This document shows, piece by piece, positions 26,008-33,184 of a stretch of DNA of 64,000 bases. The notes under the pieces were generated by a model. The model ran no database searches. It had not been told where the DNA came from and saw nothing but the letters and a program-made list of their open reading frames with translations. Made by a program: the position numbers and the translations under genes. The DNA lies in the NCBI RefSeq assembly GCF_029892785.1, contig NZ_JARXXA010000005.1:244305-308304 (forward strand), in the 5' to 3' direction. The stretch is from Parabacteroides sp. PH5-46 (GTDB lineage Bacteria; Bacteroidota; Bacteroidia; Bacteroidales; Tannerellaceae). The first letter of the stretch is position 1, and the number at the start of each line of letters is the position of its first letter.

Positions 26008-27318
26008 TTATTTTACTTTTACCTCTATTATCGAATCTATATCATCTAGCGGACCATCCAGTATGAACATTACATAGCCGGTTTCCTTATCTTTCTTCCA
26101 GCGAAGCTTTGAATCTACGTTTACCCACTTGGCCGACTGAATATCAGGAATATTCAACACAACTGTCTTTGTCTCCTTATTTAATATATGCAGATAATAT
26201 GTTTTATCGTTCCGGGTAGAGGCTCCCCAGGGTTGCGGTTTAACAAATCCCTGTTGCGTACCATATATTGTATAACCGTAGGTATCCATCCACTCCCCTA
26301 TTCCGCTAAGGCGTTCTACACATTCAGGTTGTATTCTGCCGTCGGGCATTGGGCCTACATTGAGTAATAGATTGGCTCCTGTGCCGGCTGTACGGATCAA
26401 TAGATGAAGCAGGTCTTTGGTAGATTTATACCGGTCGTCGGTGATATTGAAACCCCATGCTCCATTGATAGTCTGGCAGGTTTCCAACGGCAGTTTAGAC
26501 ACTGCTTGTCCACTGTATCCGGCACTATTCTCGCCCGGTACATCCCGCTCAAAGATCTGATAATCTTCGCCCGGGAAGGGAGGTAAGTGATGGTTATTAG
26601 CTACTAGACAGTTGGGCTGCAAACGATGTATCAGGTCGTATATCTCCGGATAATGCCAGTCTACGTGCGTAGAATGGTCTGTGCGGTTCTCGTCTTCCGT
26701 CTGATCCCAATGTCCGTCAAACCAGATACCGGCTATTGGTCCGTAGTTGGTGAGCAGTTCGGTTAGCTGAGCTTTCATGAAGTTCAGATAGGAGTTCCAG
26801 TCGCTTTTTTCCGTGCGTCCGGCGCGTTGTCCGGTGCGTCCTGTTTCGTATTGGTAATCTGTTCGCATCCAGTCGAGAAGCGAATAGTAAAAGACCAGTT
26901 TAATACCCTCTTTGTGGCATTCGTCGGCCAGTTGTTTCACCATATCTTTGCCATAGGGAGTGTTCATGATGTTCCAGTCAGATTGCTTGGTATCCCAGTT
27001 GCTGAAACCATCATGATGTCGTGAAGTAAACGTAATATACTTCATACCTGCATTCTTGGCGATCTTCACCCATTCTTTCGCGTCAAAAGACTGTGGATTG
27101 AAAAAGTTCTGCAGGCGCATATAGTCGCTTCCTTTTATTGGGCGGCTGTTCATCACCCATTCGCCTGCTCCCAGCACACTGTATGGCCCGTAGTGGATAA
27201 ACATACCAAAGCGGGCATCTTCAAACCATTTTGTATCCGGTTTTTGTACTGTTGTCTGTGCCACAGTTAGTAAGCTGGCACACATTAATAATGATAAGAT
27301 AATTAGTTTTTCCTTCAT
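26008..27318 (-). CDS. Exported GH29 alpha-L-fucosidase
   Basis: Glycoside hydrolase of about 436 residues, secreted through signal MKEKLIILSLLMCASLLTVAQ. GH29 features are FEDARFGMFIHYGPYS (about 32-47), the HHDGF motif (101-105) and the catalytic nucleophile Asp201 in GIWFDGHW. It would remove terminal alpha-fucose from glycans such as host mucin. The frame is open from 27348, but a -7 box (27346-27353) overlaps that ATG, so the ATG at 27318 is chosen. The gene lies between FecR and the divergent sigma gene, which suggests that the SusCD system here concerns fucosylated glycans, though that link is inferred. Confidence 0.95.
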   Translation of the reverse strand: MKEKLIILSLLMCASLLTVAQTTVQKPDTKWFEDARFGMFIHYGPYSVLGAGEWVMNSRPIKGSDYMRLQNFFNPQSFDAKEWVKIAKNAGMKYITFTSRHHDGFSNWDTKQSDWNIMNTPYGKDMVKQLADECHKEGIKLVFYYSLLDWMRTDYQYETGRTGQRAGRTEKSDWNSYLNFMKAQLTELLTNYGPIAGIWFDGHWDQTEDENRTDHSTHVDWHYPEIYDLIHRLQPNCLVANNHHLPPFPGEDYQIFERDVPGENSAGYSGQAVSKLPLETCQTINGAWGFNITDDRYKSTKDLLHLLIRTAGTGANLLLNVGPMPDGRIQPECVERLSGIGEWMDTYGYTIYGTQQGFVKPQPWGASTRNDKTYYLHILNKETKTVVLNIPDIQSAKWVNVDSKLRWKKDKETGYVMFILDGPLDDIDSIIEVKVK

Positions 27319-27345
27319 GTGAATGAATTTGCGTTTATTTACCGG

Positions 27346-27353
27346 CAAAGGTA
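27346..27353 (-). promoter_or_regulatory. -7 box TACCTTTG for the fucosidase gene
   Basis: Minus-strand match to TAnnTTTG, 28 bp before the chosen ATG (27318). No good -33 element is seen. It argues against the upstream ATG at 27348. Confidence 0.45.
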
Positions 27354-27394
27354 CAAAAAATTACCAAAAACAGAATCGCTATACTACTGTACAG

Positions 27395-27425
27395 TTGTGG
27401 ATTTTAAAAAAAGAATGTAGCTTTG
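27395..27425 (+). promoter_or_regulatory. Bacteroidetes-type promoter for the ECF sigma gene
   Basis: TTG at 27395-27397 and TAGCTTTG at 27418-27425 with 20 bp spacing. The GTG start is 28 bp further on, and the fucosidase promoter diverges from the same 100 bp region. Confidence 0.6.
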
Positions 27426-27452
27426 CAAAACTTGAAACCAAGCTAGCAAAGG

Positions 27453-28016
27453 GTGATAAACAATGAACTACTAATACGTTTACTGAAAGAAGGGAATGAA
27501 CAGGCTTTCGAGAACGTATACAAAGAATATTATAGGGGATTATGCGCTTTTGCTTCACAATATGTAGACGATACAAGTGAATGTGAAGAAATTGTGCAGG
27601 ATGTCATGATGTGGCTTTGGGAAAATCGTTTATCGCTCGTGCCGGAAATGTCGGTTAAATCCTTACTCTTTACTATCGTAAAAAACAAATGCCTGAACAG
27701 CATATCGCACAAGCAGATCAAACAGCGGGTACACGAAAGTTTATTCCTCAAATTTGAAGAGCAGTTTGAAGATCCTGACCTATACATCGAAAGTGAAATG
27801 ATGGCTTGTCTTGACAAAGCGATTCAAAATCTACCCACCGATTACCGGGAAGCCTTCACATTGAACCGCTTTGAGAATATGACCTATAATGAGATAGCCG
27901 AACGGATGGACGTTTCCTCCAAAACCATCGCCTACCGGATTGGACAGGCTCTTAAAATCCTACGCGAGGATATGAAAGAGTACCTGCCCTTGCTCCTGTT
28001 TCTAATGAAGTTATAA
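27453..28016 (+). CDS. ECF RNA polymerase sigma factor
   Basis: Sigma-70 family protein of 187 residues starting at GTG. Region 2 is visible at about 14-80 (AFENVYKEYYRGLCAFA, EEIVQDVMMWLWENR) and region 4 at about 125-175 (LPTDYREAFTLNRFENMTYNEIAERM, then SSKTIAYRIGQALKILRE). Proteins of this type direct transcription of SusCD operons under FecR control. The FecR gene at 24845 lies on the other strand beyond the fucosidase, an unusual split. It is convergent with the TIM-barrel gene, 6 bp apart. Confidence 0.93.
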   Translation: MINNELLIRLLKEGNEQAFENVYKEYYRGLCAFASQYVDDTSECEEIVQDVMMWLWENRLSLVPEMSVKSLLFTIVKNKCLNSISHKQIKQRVHESLFLKFEEQFEDPDLYIESEMMACLDKAIQNLPTDYREAFTLNRFENMTYNEIAERMDVSSKTIAYRIGQALKILREDMKEYLPLLLFLMKL

Positions 28017-28022
28017 GGTCCT

Positions 28023-28985
28023 TTACTTCACGAATTTGGCTTTCAACAGATAATCTGCGCAGCCTTTTACGCCTTCAAACTGAGTTCCGCCTGAATACTT
28101 TTCTAGTTCTACGAAATAATCGCTGATACGGTTGGCGTATGCCTGCTTGAAGATCATCTCGAAGTTCATCATACCTGATTGTCCCAATACGGCTCTGTCT
28201 TTGATGTGGAGCACGCGGATTCTGTCGGCATATTTCTGCATATACTCTACCGGGTCCTGACGGCCCATGACAGTCCAATATACGTCCATTTCAAAGAAAA
28301 CAAGGCTGGGATCGGTATGTCTCAGCATGCCGTCGTAGATAATTTCGATACCTTCGGGTGGCTTTTGTCCCCAAGGCAAGCGTTCCATTGCTTCTTTTCC
28401 GCCGGGGATTACGCGGGCAAACTCGCCATCATGATTGTGGTATCCAAAAGATAGTCCGGCAGCTTTAGCAATCTTTCCGGCTTCTGTAAAAATCTCTCCT
28501 ACATAGGCCACTTCCTCGGTGCTGCGGGTAGCCGGTTGGCCGGGCTGGATCAGGTACTTTACACCAATCTTCGCATGATCGTCGGCGGCCTTCTTCCAGA
28601 AGTCCATGATCTGCTGTTTGTTTGCTTTCGTGTACTCGCGAACCGAAGGATTCACGTGGGTACTTGTGATTTTCAGTCCGGCATCGTCAGACATTTTCTT
28701 GAAGTCTGCCATAGATACATTACCGATCTTTCCATCGTTGTATCCGGCTAGTTCGATGGTAGAATAGCCCATTTTGGCGACTTTCTTCAAGCCACCGGCA
28801 ACGTCTTCATGTAGCTCGCGACCCAACGAGTAGATCTGCAAACCAATAACTTTGGACACTTTCTTCTGAACCATTGAAGGAGCTGCTACTTCTGCAGCTG
28901 ATACGATGCCGCTCTTTCCGGCTAACAAACCTCCTGCAGCCAGCAGCGAGGTGGTTTTTAAGAATTCTCTTCTGTTTTTCATCAT
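28023..28985 (-). CDS. Exported sugar phosphate isomerase/epimerase-like TIM-barrel protein
   Basis: Protein of 320 residues of the xylose-isomerase-like AP-endonuclease-2 fold family. The N-terminus has a Tat-like signal: NRREFLKTTSLLAAGGLLAG, with the twin Arg at residues 4-5. Barrel elements include ELAGYNDGKIGNVSMADFK, TSTHVN, KYLIQPGQP, FGYHNHDGEF (metal-binding His/Asp/Glu) and FFEMDVYW, then VLHIKDR. Such proteins often isomerise or epimerise sugars or inositols in the periplasm. It starts about 90 bp from the divergent threonine aldolase gene and is convergent with the sigma gene. The exact substrate is unknown. Confidence 0.9.
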   Translation of the reverse strand: MMKNRREFLKTTSLLAAGGLLAGKSGIVSAAEVAAPSMVQKKVSKVIGLQIYSLGRELHEDVAGGLKKVAKMGYSTIELAGYNDGKIGNVSMADFKKMSDDAGLKITSTHVNPSVREYTKANKQQIMDFWKKAADDHAKIGVKYLIQPGQPATRSTEEVAYVGEIFTEAGKIAKAAGLSFGYHNHDGEFARVIPGGKEAMERLPWGQKPPEGIEIIYDGMLRHTDPSLVFFEMDVYWTVMGRQDPVEYMQKYADRIRVLHIKDRAVLGQSGMMNFEMIFKQAYANRISDYFVELEKYSGGTQFEGVKGCADYLLKAKFVK

Positions 28986-29049
28986 AAAATTGTTTAATAG
29001 TTACCTTGGTCTAAAACGCTCACAAGATAGCAAGAATTAAAATAATATT

Positions 29050-29057
29050 TACCTTTG
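29050..29057 (+). promoter_or_regulatory. Possible -7 box TACCTTTG for the aldolase gene
   Basis: Matches TAnnTTTG, 17 bp before the ATG at 29075. No clear -33 box is seen in this AT-rich gap. Confidence 0.4.
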
Positions 29058-29074
29058 CCGCAAAAAATAATAGG

Positions 29075-30103
29075 ATGAGAAGCTTTGCCAGTGACAACAA
29101 TTCGGGTGTACATCCGGCCATTATAGATGCCGTAGTAAGAGCCAACAGTGACCACGCCGTAGGCTATGGAGACGATCCTTGGACAGCCACCGCCATTCAA
29201 TCGGTAAAAAAGATTTTCGGAGAAGAAGCCGAACCCTTCTTTGTATTCAACGGCACAGGAGCTAACACCGTAGCTTTGCAGGCGGTAACCCGCTCCTTCA
29301 ACAGCATCCTATGTACACAGACTGCCCATATCTATGTGGATGAGTGCGGAGCTCCGGCTCGTATGACAGGCTGCACTGTGACAGCCATTCCTACGTCCGA
29401 CGGCAAACTCACACCGGATCTGATCCGTCCTCACCTGCATAACTTCGGCGTCTGTCATCATCCGCAGCCCAAGGTAGCTTACATCTCGCAGGTATCCGAG
29501 CTCGGAACGGTCTATACCATTGAAGAAGTAAAAGCCATTGCCGACCTGCTCCACGCTCATGATATGTACCTTCACATGGATGGTGCCCGCCTTGCCAATG
29601 CTTGCGAGTATCTAGGCTGTAGTATGAAGGCCCTCACCGTAGATGCCGGGGTAGACATCCTCAGCTTCGGAGGCACCAAAAACGGTATGATGATGGGAGA
29701 AGCCGTCATTTCCTTCCGCCCCGAGATCAGCGAGAACCTGCAATACTTCCGCAAGCAATCGGCTCAGTTAGCCTCTAAGATGCGCTACCTGTCCGCCCAG
29801 TTTGTCCCCTATCTTGAAGAAGGCATCTGGCTCGAGAACGCCCGCAAGGCAAACCATCAGGCTCGTCGCCTCGAGGCTGTCTTAAAGCAGTATCCCGCTA
29901 TCCAATTTACGCAGAAAATGGAATCAAACCAGCTCTTCTTTATCATGCCCAAAGAAGCTGCCCGGAAATTATCCGAACAATACTTCTTTTATTACTGGAA
30001 TGAAGAGATCTGCGAAGTCCGTTTGGTCACCTCCTGGGATACTACCGACGAAGACATTGAGCATCTGGAAAGCAGCCTGAAAGAACTACTATCCTGTTAT
30101 TGA
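29075..30103 (+). CDS. ltaE: Low-specificity L-threonine aldolase
   Basis: PLP-dependent enzyme of 342 residues that cleaves L-threonine (and allo-threonine) to glycine and acetaldehyde in the cytoplasm. Family features are the N-terminal FASDNNSGVHPAIIDAV, the cofactor-ring segment FNGTGANTVALQ, LHMDGARLANA with Asp169, and the Schiff-base lysine K202 in SFGGTKNGMM. It reads as full-length. The gene diverges from the TIM-barrel gene and is convergent with the DUF6261 gene, with a 7 bp overlap of the two 3' ends. The family shares its fold with other beta-eliminating lyases, but the motifs favour threonine aldolase. Confidence 0.92.
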   Translation: MRSFASDNNSGVHPAIIDAVVRANSDHAVGYGDDPWTATAIQSVKKIFGEEAEPFFVFNGTGANTVALQAVTRSFNSILCTQTAHIYVDECGAPARMTGCTVTAIPTSDGKLTPDLIRPHLHNFGVCHHPQPKVAYISQVSELGTVYTIEEVKAIADLLHAHDMYLHMDGARLANACEYLGCSMKALTVDAGVDILSFGGTKNGMMMGEAVISFRPEISENLQYFRKQSAQLASKMRYLSAQFVPYLEEGIWLENARKANHQARRLEAVLKQYPAIQFTQKMESNQLFFIMPKEAARKLSEQYFFYYWNEEICEVRLVTSWDTTDEDIEHLESSLKELLSCY

Positions 30104-30861
30104 AAAAGCTTTTCTTCTTTTTCTTTCCTTTTCTTTGCCTGATTGGCTATAATTAATTTATATTGATCAATATATGAATTAATAGCAACCGTTACGGTAT
30201 CCATTTTTTCTTCCGGAAAACCGGTTTCTATTTTTGCGCGGGCAGAAACAACCACCGAGTTAAGCAAATCTATTATCTGTGTATAGAGTTTATCTACCAC
30301 CTTGCGCTGTTCAATGGTAGTAATCCCATTTCCCGGAAGCGTTCCGCGTTCTATAGCACGTGTTGTATATTTCTTTCTAAATGCTATATTTTCATGTTTT
30401 AATTTGAGTACTACTGTTTCAAGATATAATGCTCTGAGCCATTCTTCACACTCATCTGCCAGAATGAGTTTCACCAGATTATTAATCTGATCGGTTTCAT
30501 CCGTCATAAAGTTTGTATAAACCTTGCGAAAGGGTTTCACGATAATCCATAATTTTTCGGCAGCATCCTTCATGGCAGGTATATTTCCTTTACGTGCGCT
30601 ATTAATGGTACCGATAAGTTGCTTTAGAAGTCCGCCACGAATACTATCACTACCTTGAACATCCTGTGTATATATAGATGCACGCGGGCGGGAAATTATT
30701 TGCTTTTCAAGTGTAATACTCTCCAGATAAAGAGGTAATAATGCAGCCATTTCTACATTTGTAAATGCAGCTTCTTTTACTGCAAGATAAACATTCTCAT
30801 TAAATTCGGCATGAGAATCTACATGTAATCTACTTTTTGAAATACTTTTAATTTTTTCCAT
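30097..30861 (-). CDS. DUF6261-family protein (copy 1)
   Basis: Cytoplasmic, helical protein of 254 residues with no signal or membrane segment, beginning MEKIKSISKSRLHVDSHAEF. It aligns along its whole length with the second copy at 43308 (also 254 residues): LHVDSHAEF matches LLVASHYEF, and the C-terminal IEQRKVVDKLYTQIIDL...YIDQYKLIIANQ matches TEQQRIVNDLYRQIIRM...QIDQYKRVIAHQ. The family has no known function. Its 5' side carries a tandem array of 41 bp units ending 39 bp before the ATG; the other copy has a related array in the same place. A DNA- or RNA-binding role acting on the array is only a hypothesis. Confidence 0.8.
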   Translation of the reverse strand: MEKIKSISKSRLHVDSHAEFNENVYLAVKEAAFTNVEMAALLPLYLESITLEKQIISRPRASIYTQDVQGSDSIRGGLLKQLIGTINSARKGNIPAMKDAAEKLWIIVKPFRKVYTNFMTDETDQINNLVKLILADECEEWLRALYLETVVLKLKHENIAFRKKYTTRAIERGTLPGNGITTIEQRKVVDKLYTQIIDLLNSVVVSARAKIETGFPEEKMDTVTVAINSYIDQYKLIIANQAKKRKEKEEKLFQ

Positions 30862-30900
30862 GTTGTAAGCTGGTTTTTAAATTAATACTAAACACCCACA

Positions 30901-31080
30901 TCTTCGTAGGCCTTCAATGAGTCTAAAATTATTTTTTTGCATCGTCGTAGGCCTTCAATTACTTTAAATATTTGTAAGTATGTCTTCGTAGCCCTTCAAT
31001 TACTTCAAACATCTGTAAACATGTCTTCGTAGCCCTTCCATTACTTCAAATATTTGTAAGTACGTCTTCGTACTACTTCT
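30901..31080 (-). repeat. Tandem array B of 41 bp units upstream of DUF6261 copy 1
   Basis: Four units at 30901-30941, 30942-30982, 30983-31023 and 31024-31064, with a decayed fifth from 31065. On the gene's own strand each is a 17 bp core like TTGAAGGCCTACGAAGA followed by 24 bp of less conserved AT-rich sequence. The core is an imperfect dyad centred on AGGCCT. The 24 bp parts of three units resemble each other, so these are diverged tandem duplicates. On that strand the array carries stops and cannot be coding. Confidence 0.88.
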
Positions 31081-31321
31081 TTTATATATTTTAACTCATG
31101 GGGTGCAAATATAGGATAATTAATTAATATGACAGTATAAATACATTATTTTACCTTATATATATTAATTAATTTGTCATTTTGTATAATATTTTGCGAT
31201 AAATGAAACGATTTAAAACGTTAGTTTCTTTTTAAATTACTCCGCATATGTATATACAGGATGTATCTCTACAGGTATCTTGATGCTCCGGAGGCATTCA
31301 TTTTATTTGAAAACCGATAAA

Positions 31322-31329
31322 TACATTTG
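31322..31329 (+). promoter_or_regulatory. -7 box TACATTTG for the sigma/FecR operon
   Basis: Matches TAnnTTTG, 36 bp before the ATG of the ECF sigma gene. A TTTG lies upstream but at non-ideal spacing (12 bp). Confidence 0.4.
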
Positions 31330-31365
31330 CATCTCAGCTTATTTACTATATTTACCGGATAATTT

Positions 31366-31911
31366 ATGAGTAACTCTTTTAAACTAAACAATAATACCAC
31401 ATTCAGAGAGATGTACCTTAGTTATTTCCCGAAATTGGTACATTTCTCGAAAGCACATATTTTGTCGCAAATTGATGCGGAAAATATTGTTCAGGATGTA
31501 TTTGTATATCTTTGGGAAAATAAAGAGGTGCTTAACTCTGTAAAAAACCTGAACGCTTTTCTGTTTACGATGGTAAAGAACCGCTGCATCGATTACCTGA
31601 GGAGTAAAACGCAGGCTTCCGGCCGCAAATATTCAATCACAGACGTACAGGAAAAAGAATTCGAACTCAAGCTATATGCTTTGCAAAGGTTTGACGAAAA
31701 CAGCTTTTCCCACGAAGAAATAGAATCTATCATATCCAATGCTTTGGAAACATTGCCTCCCCGCTGTCGCGAAATATTTATATTAAGCCGCATGGAAGGA
31801 CTTAAGCATAAAGACATTGCCCAGCGTCTTAATATCTCTACCAATACCATTGAGGGACATATCAGTACGGCACTGAAAAAACTAAGAGAAGTGCTGAAAG
31901 AGTACATTTAA
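31366..31911 (+). CDS. ECF RNA polymerase sigma factor (SusCD pair 3 locus)
   Basis: Sigma-70 family protein of 181 residues. Region 2 lies at about 10-80 (FREMYLSYFPKLVHFSKA, AENIVQDVFVYLWENKE) and region 4 at about 120-178 (LPPRCREIFILSRMEGLKHKDIAQRL, STNTIEGHISTALKKLRE). It is the first gene of a canonical sigma-FecR-SusC-SusD series on one strand, so it very likely drives the downstream transporter genes when released by the FecR protein encoded next to it. Confidence 0.95.
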   Translation: MSNSFKLNNNTTFREMYLSYFPKLVHFSKAHILSQIDAENIVQDVFVYLWENKEVLNSVKNLNAFLFTMVKNRCIDYLRSKTQASGRKYSITDVQEKEFELKLYALQRFDENSFSHEEIESIISNALETLPPRCREIFILSRMEGLKHKDIAQRLNISTNTIEGHISTALKKLREVLKEYI

Positions 31912-32028
31912 AAAGGAATTGAAAGAGGCTCCGATTGTTTCTAAATGTTAAAAAATAAATTTTCTTCACTTTCGGGGGGTGGCAAAGCCATTCTTTTTCG
32001 TCATACAAATGAACCACAATGGAATCTT

Positions 32029-32997
32029 ATGGATAAACTTTTGCTTAAATATTTTACAGACTCTCTTTCTGATGAAGAAAAAGCCATCTTGTTTCAGGAG
32101 TTGGAATCAAATCCATCTTTAAGGGAAGAATTTATAAAATGGCAAAATGTTACCACCTTATCCGATGTAACAATCAAAAAAAGCGACAGTCAGTGGGTTT
32201 CAGGCAAGATAGATGAACTGGAAAATATCGTGCAAAAACGGAAGATAAACCGCCTCTTCATTTCGCTGGCAAAATATGCTGCCGTTGCAATACTAGTCAG
32301 CTGCGTTTGGTTCGTAGGCAATCTATATATCGGGAAACACAAAGAAATAGCCCAGGAATTTACCATGATAGAAGTTCCTAAAGGACAAACTGTTTACATC
32401 ACCCTTCCCGATGAAACCAAAGTTTGGCTAAGTTCCCGTTCCAAATTAAAATTCTCCAACCAGTTTAATAAAAGCGAACGCATCATCGAGTTGGATGGCG
32501 AAGGGTTCTTCTCTGTAAGCAAGAACACCGATATGCCTTTCATCGTAGATACAAAAACGTACGACATAAAAGTAACCGGTACCCAGTTCAATGTATTTGC
32601 GTATTCGGAAAGCTCTCACTTTGAGACAGATTTGGTAGAAGGTTCTGTTTCTGTATACAACAATGGGCTTCCGGAAGACAAAGCCATCAGGCTACAACCC
32701 AATGAGGGTGTATCCTTTGATGGGGAAAAGCTGATAAAATCACGCTCTACTTTCGTATCCACACATCTTATAGACGGTATTTATTCTTTTGAGAATATGC
32801 CTTTCAGAGACTTGCAAAAACGCTTGGAGCTATGGTATAATATTCGGTTTAATATAGAAAAGGAAGAAATTCTGGCCTATAAGTTTTCCGGAAAGTTCAA
32901 TAAAAGTGACGATATCGAACGCATACTGAACGCTATAAAAGAAACAGGAAAGTTTAATTTCAGGATAGAAGAAGATGCTACAATAGATATTTATTAA
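32029..32997 (+). CDS. FecR-family anti-sigma factor (pair 3 locus)
   Basis: Inner-membrane anti-sigma protein of about 322 residues from the ATG at 32029, which begins MDKLLLKYFTDSLSDEEKA, the usual cytoplasmic start for the family. The frame is open from an ATG at 31945, but those 28 extra residues do not look like family sequence. One transmembrane helix (AAVAILVSCVWFVGNLYI) is followed by the FecR domain (ITLPDETKVWLSSRSKLKF, PFIVDTKTYDIKVTGTQFNVFAY) and a C-terminal DUF4974-like domain. It would bind both the sigma factor encoded upstream and the STN domain of the SusC encoded downstream. Confidence 0.93.
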   Translation: MDKLLLKYFTDSLSDEEKAILFQELESNPSLREEFIKWQNVTTLSDVTIKKSDSQWVSGKIDELENIVQKRKINRLFISLAKYAAVAILVSCVWFVGNLYIGKHKEIAQEFTMIEVPKGQTVYITLPDETKVWLSSRSKLKFSNQFNKSERIIELDGEGFFSVSKNTDMPFIVDTKTYDIKVTGTQFNVFAYSESSHFETDLVEGSVSVYNNGLPEDKAIRLQPNEGVSFDGEKLIKSRSTFVSTHLIDGIYSFENMPFRDLQKRLELWYNIRFNIEKEEILAYKFSGKFNKSDDIERILNAIKETGKFNFRIEEDATIDIY

Positions 32998-33184
32998 ACG
33001 ATTACTAAAAAATGAATTGCTAACAAATAAATAATTACTAACGAACTTAATGTTAACTGCCTATGAATCAAATCTGATCTTACGTATTGGATAGTAAAAA
33101 GGGAGTGTTGGCCCACCCCCTTTCATACAAATACTATCATTTTGTGACAAAAATAACAGTATTCACCATTAATCATGCAAAGTT

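Larger units (their letters stand above)
30862..31365. other. 504 bp gene-free region with array B and the sigma-gene promoter
   Basis: The left part is the 5' side of DUF6261 copy 1 (39 bp leader, then the 41 bp-unit array to about 31080). The right part (31081-31365) is AT-rich and leads into the ECF sigma gene, with a TACATTTG -7 box at 31322-31329. No ORF worth calling lies between. Confidence 0.6.

Noticed and set aside
27319..27348. Upstream start for the fucosidase
   Set aside because: A -7 box overlaps this ATG, and the signal peptide starts at 27318.
24845..28016. Sigma (27453) and FecR (24845) as an ordinary co-transcribed pair
   Set aside because: They are on opposite strands with a complete GH29 gene between them.
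31945..32028. N-terminal extension of the FecR-like gene
   Set aside because: Residues before the ATG at 32029 do not resemble the family, whose start is the MDKLLLKYF-type helix.
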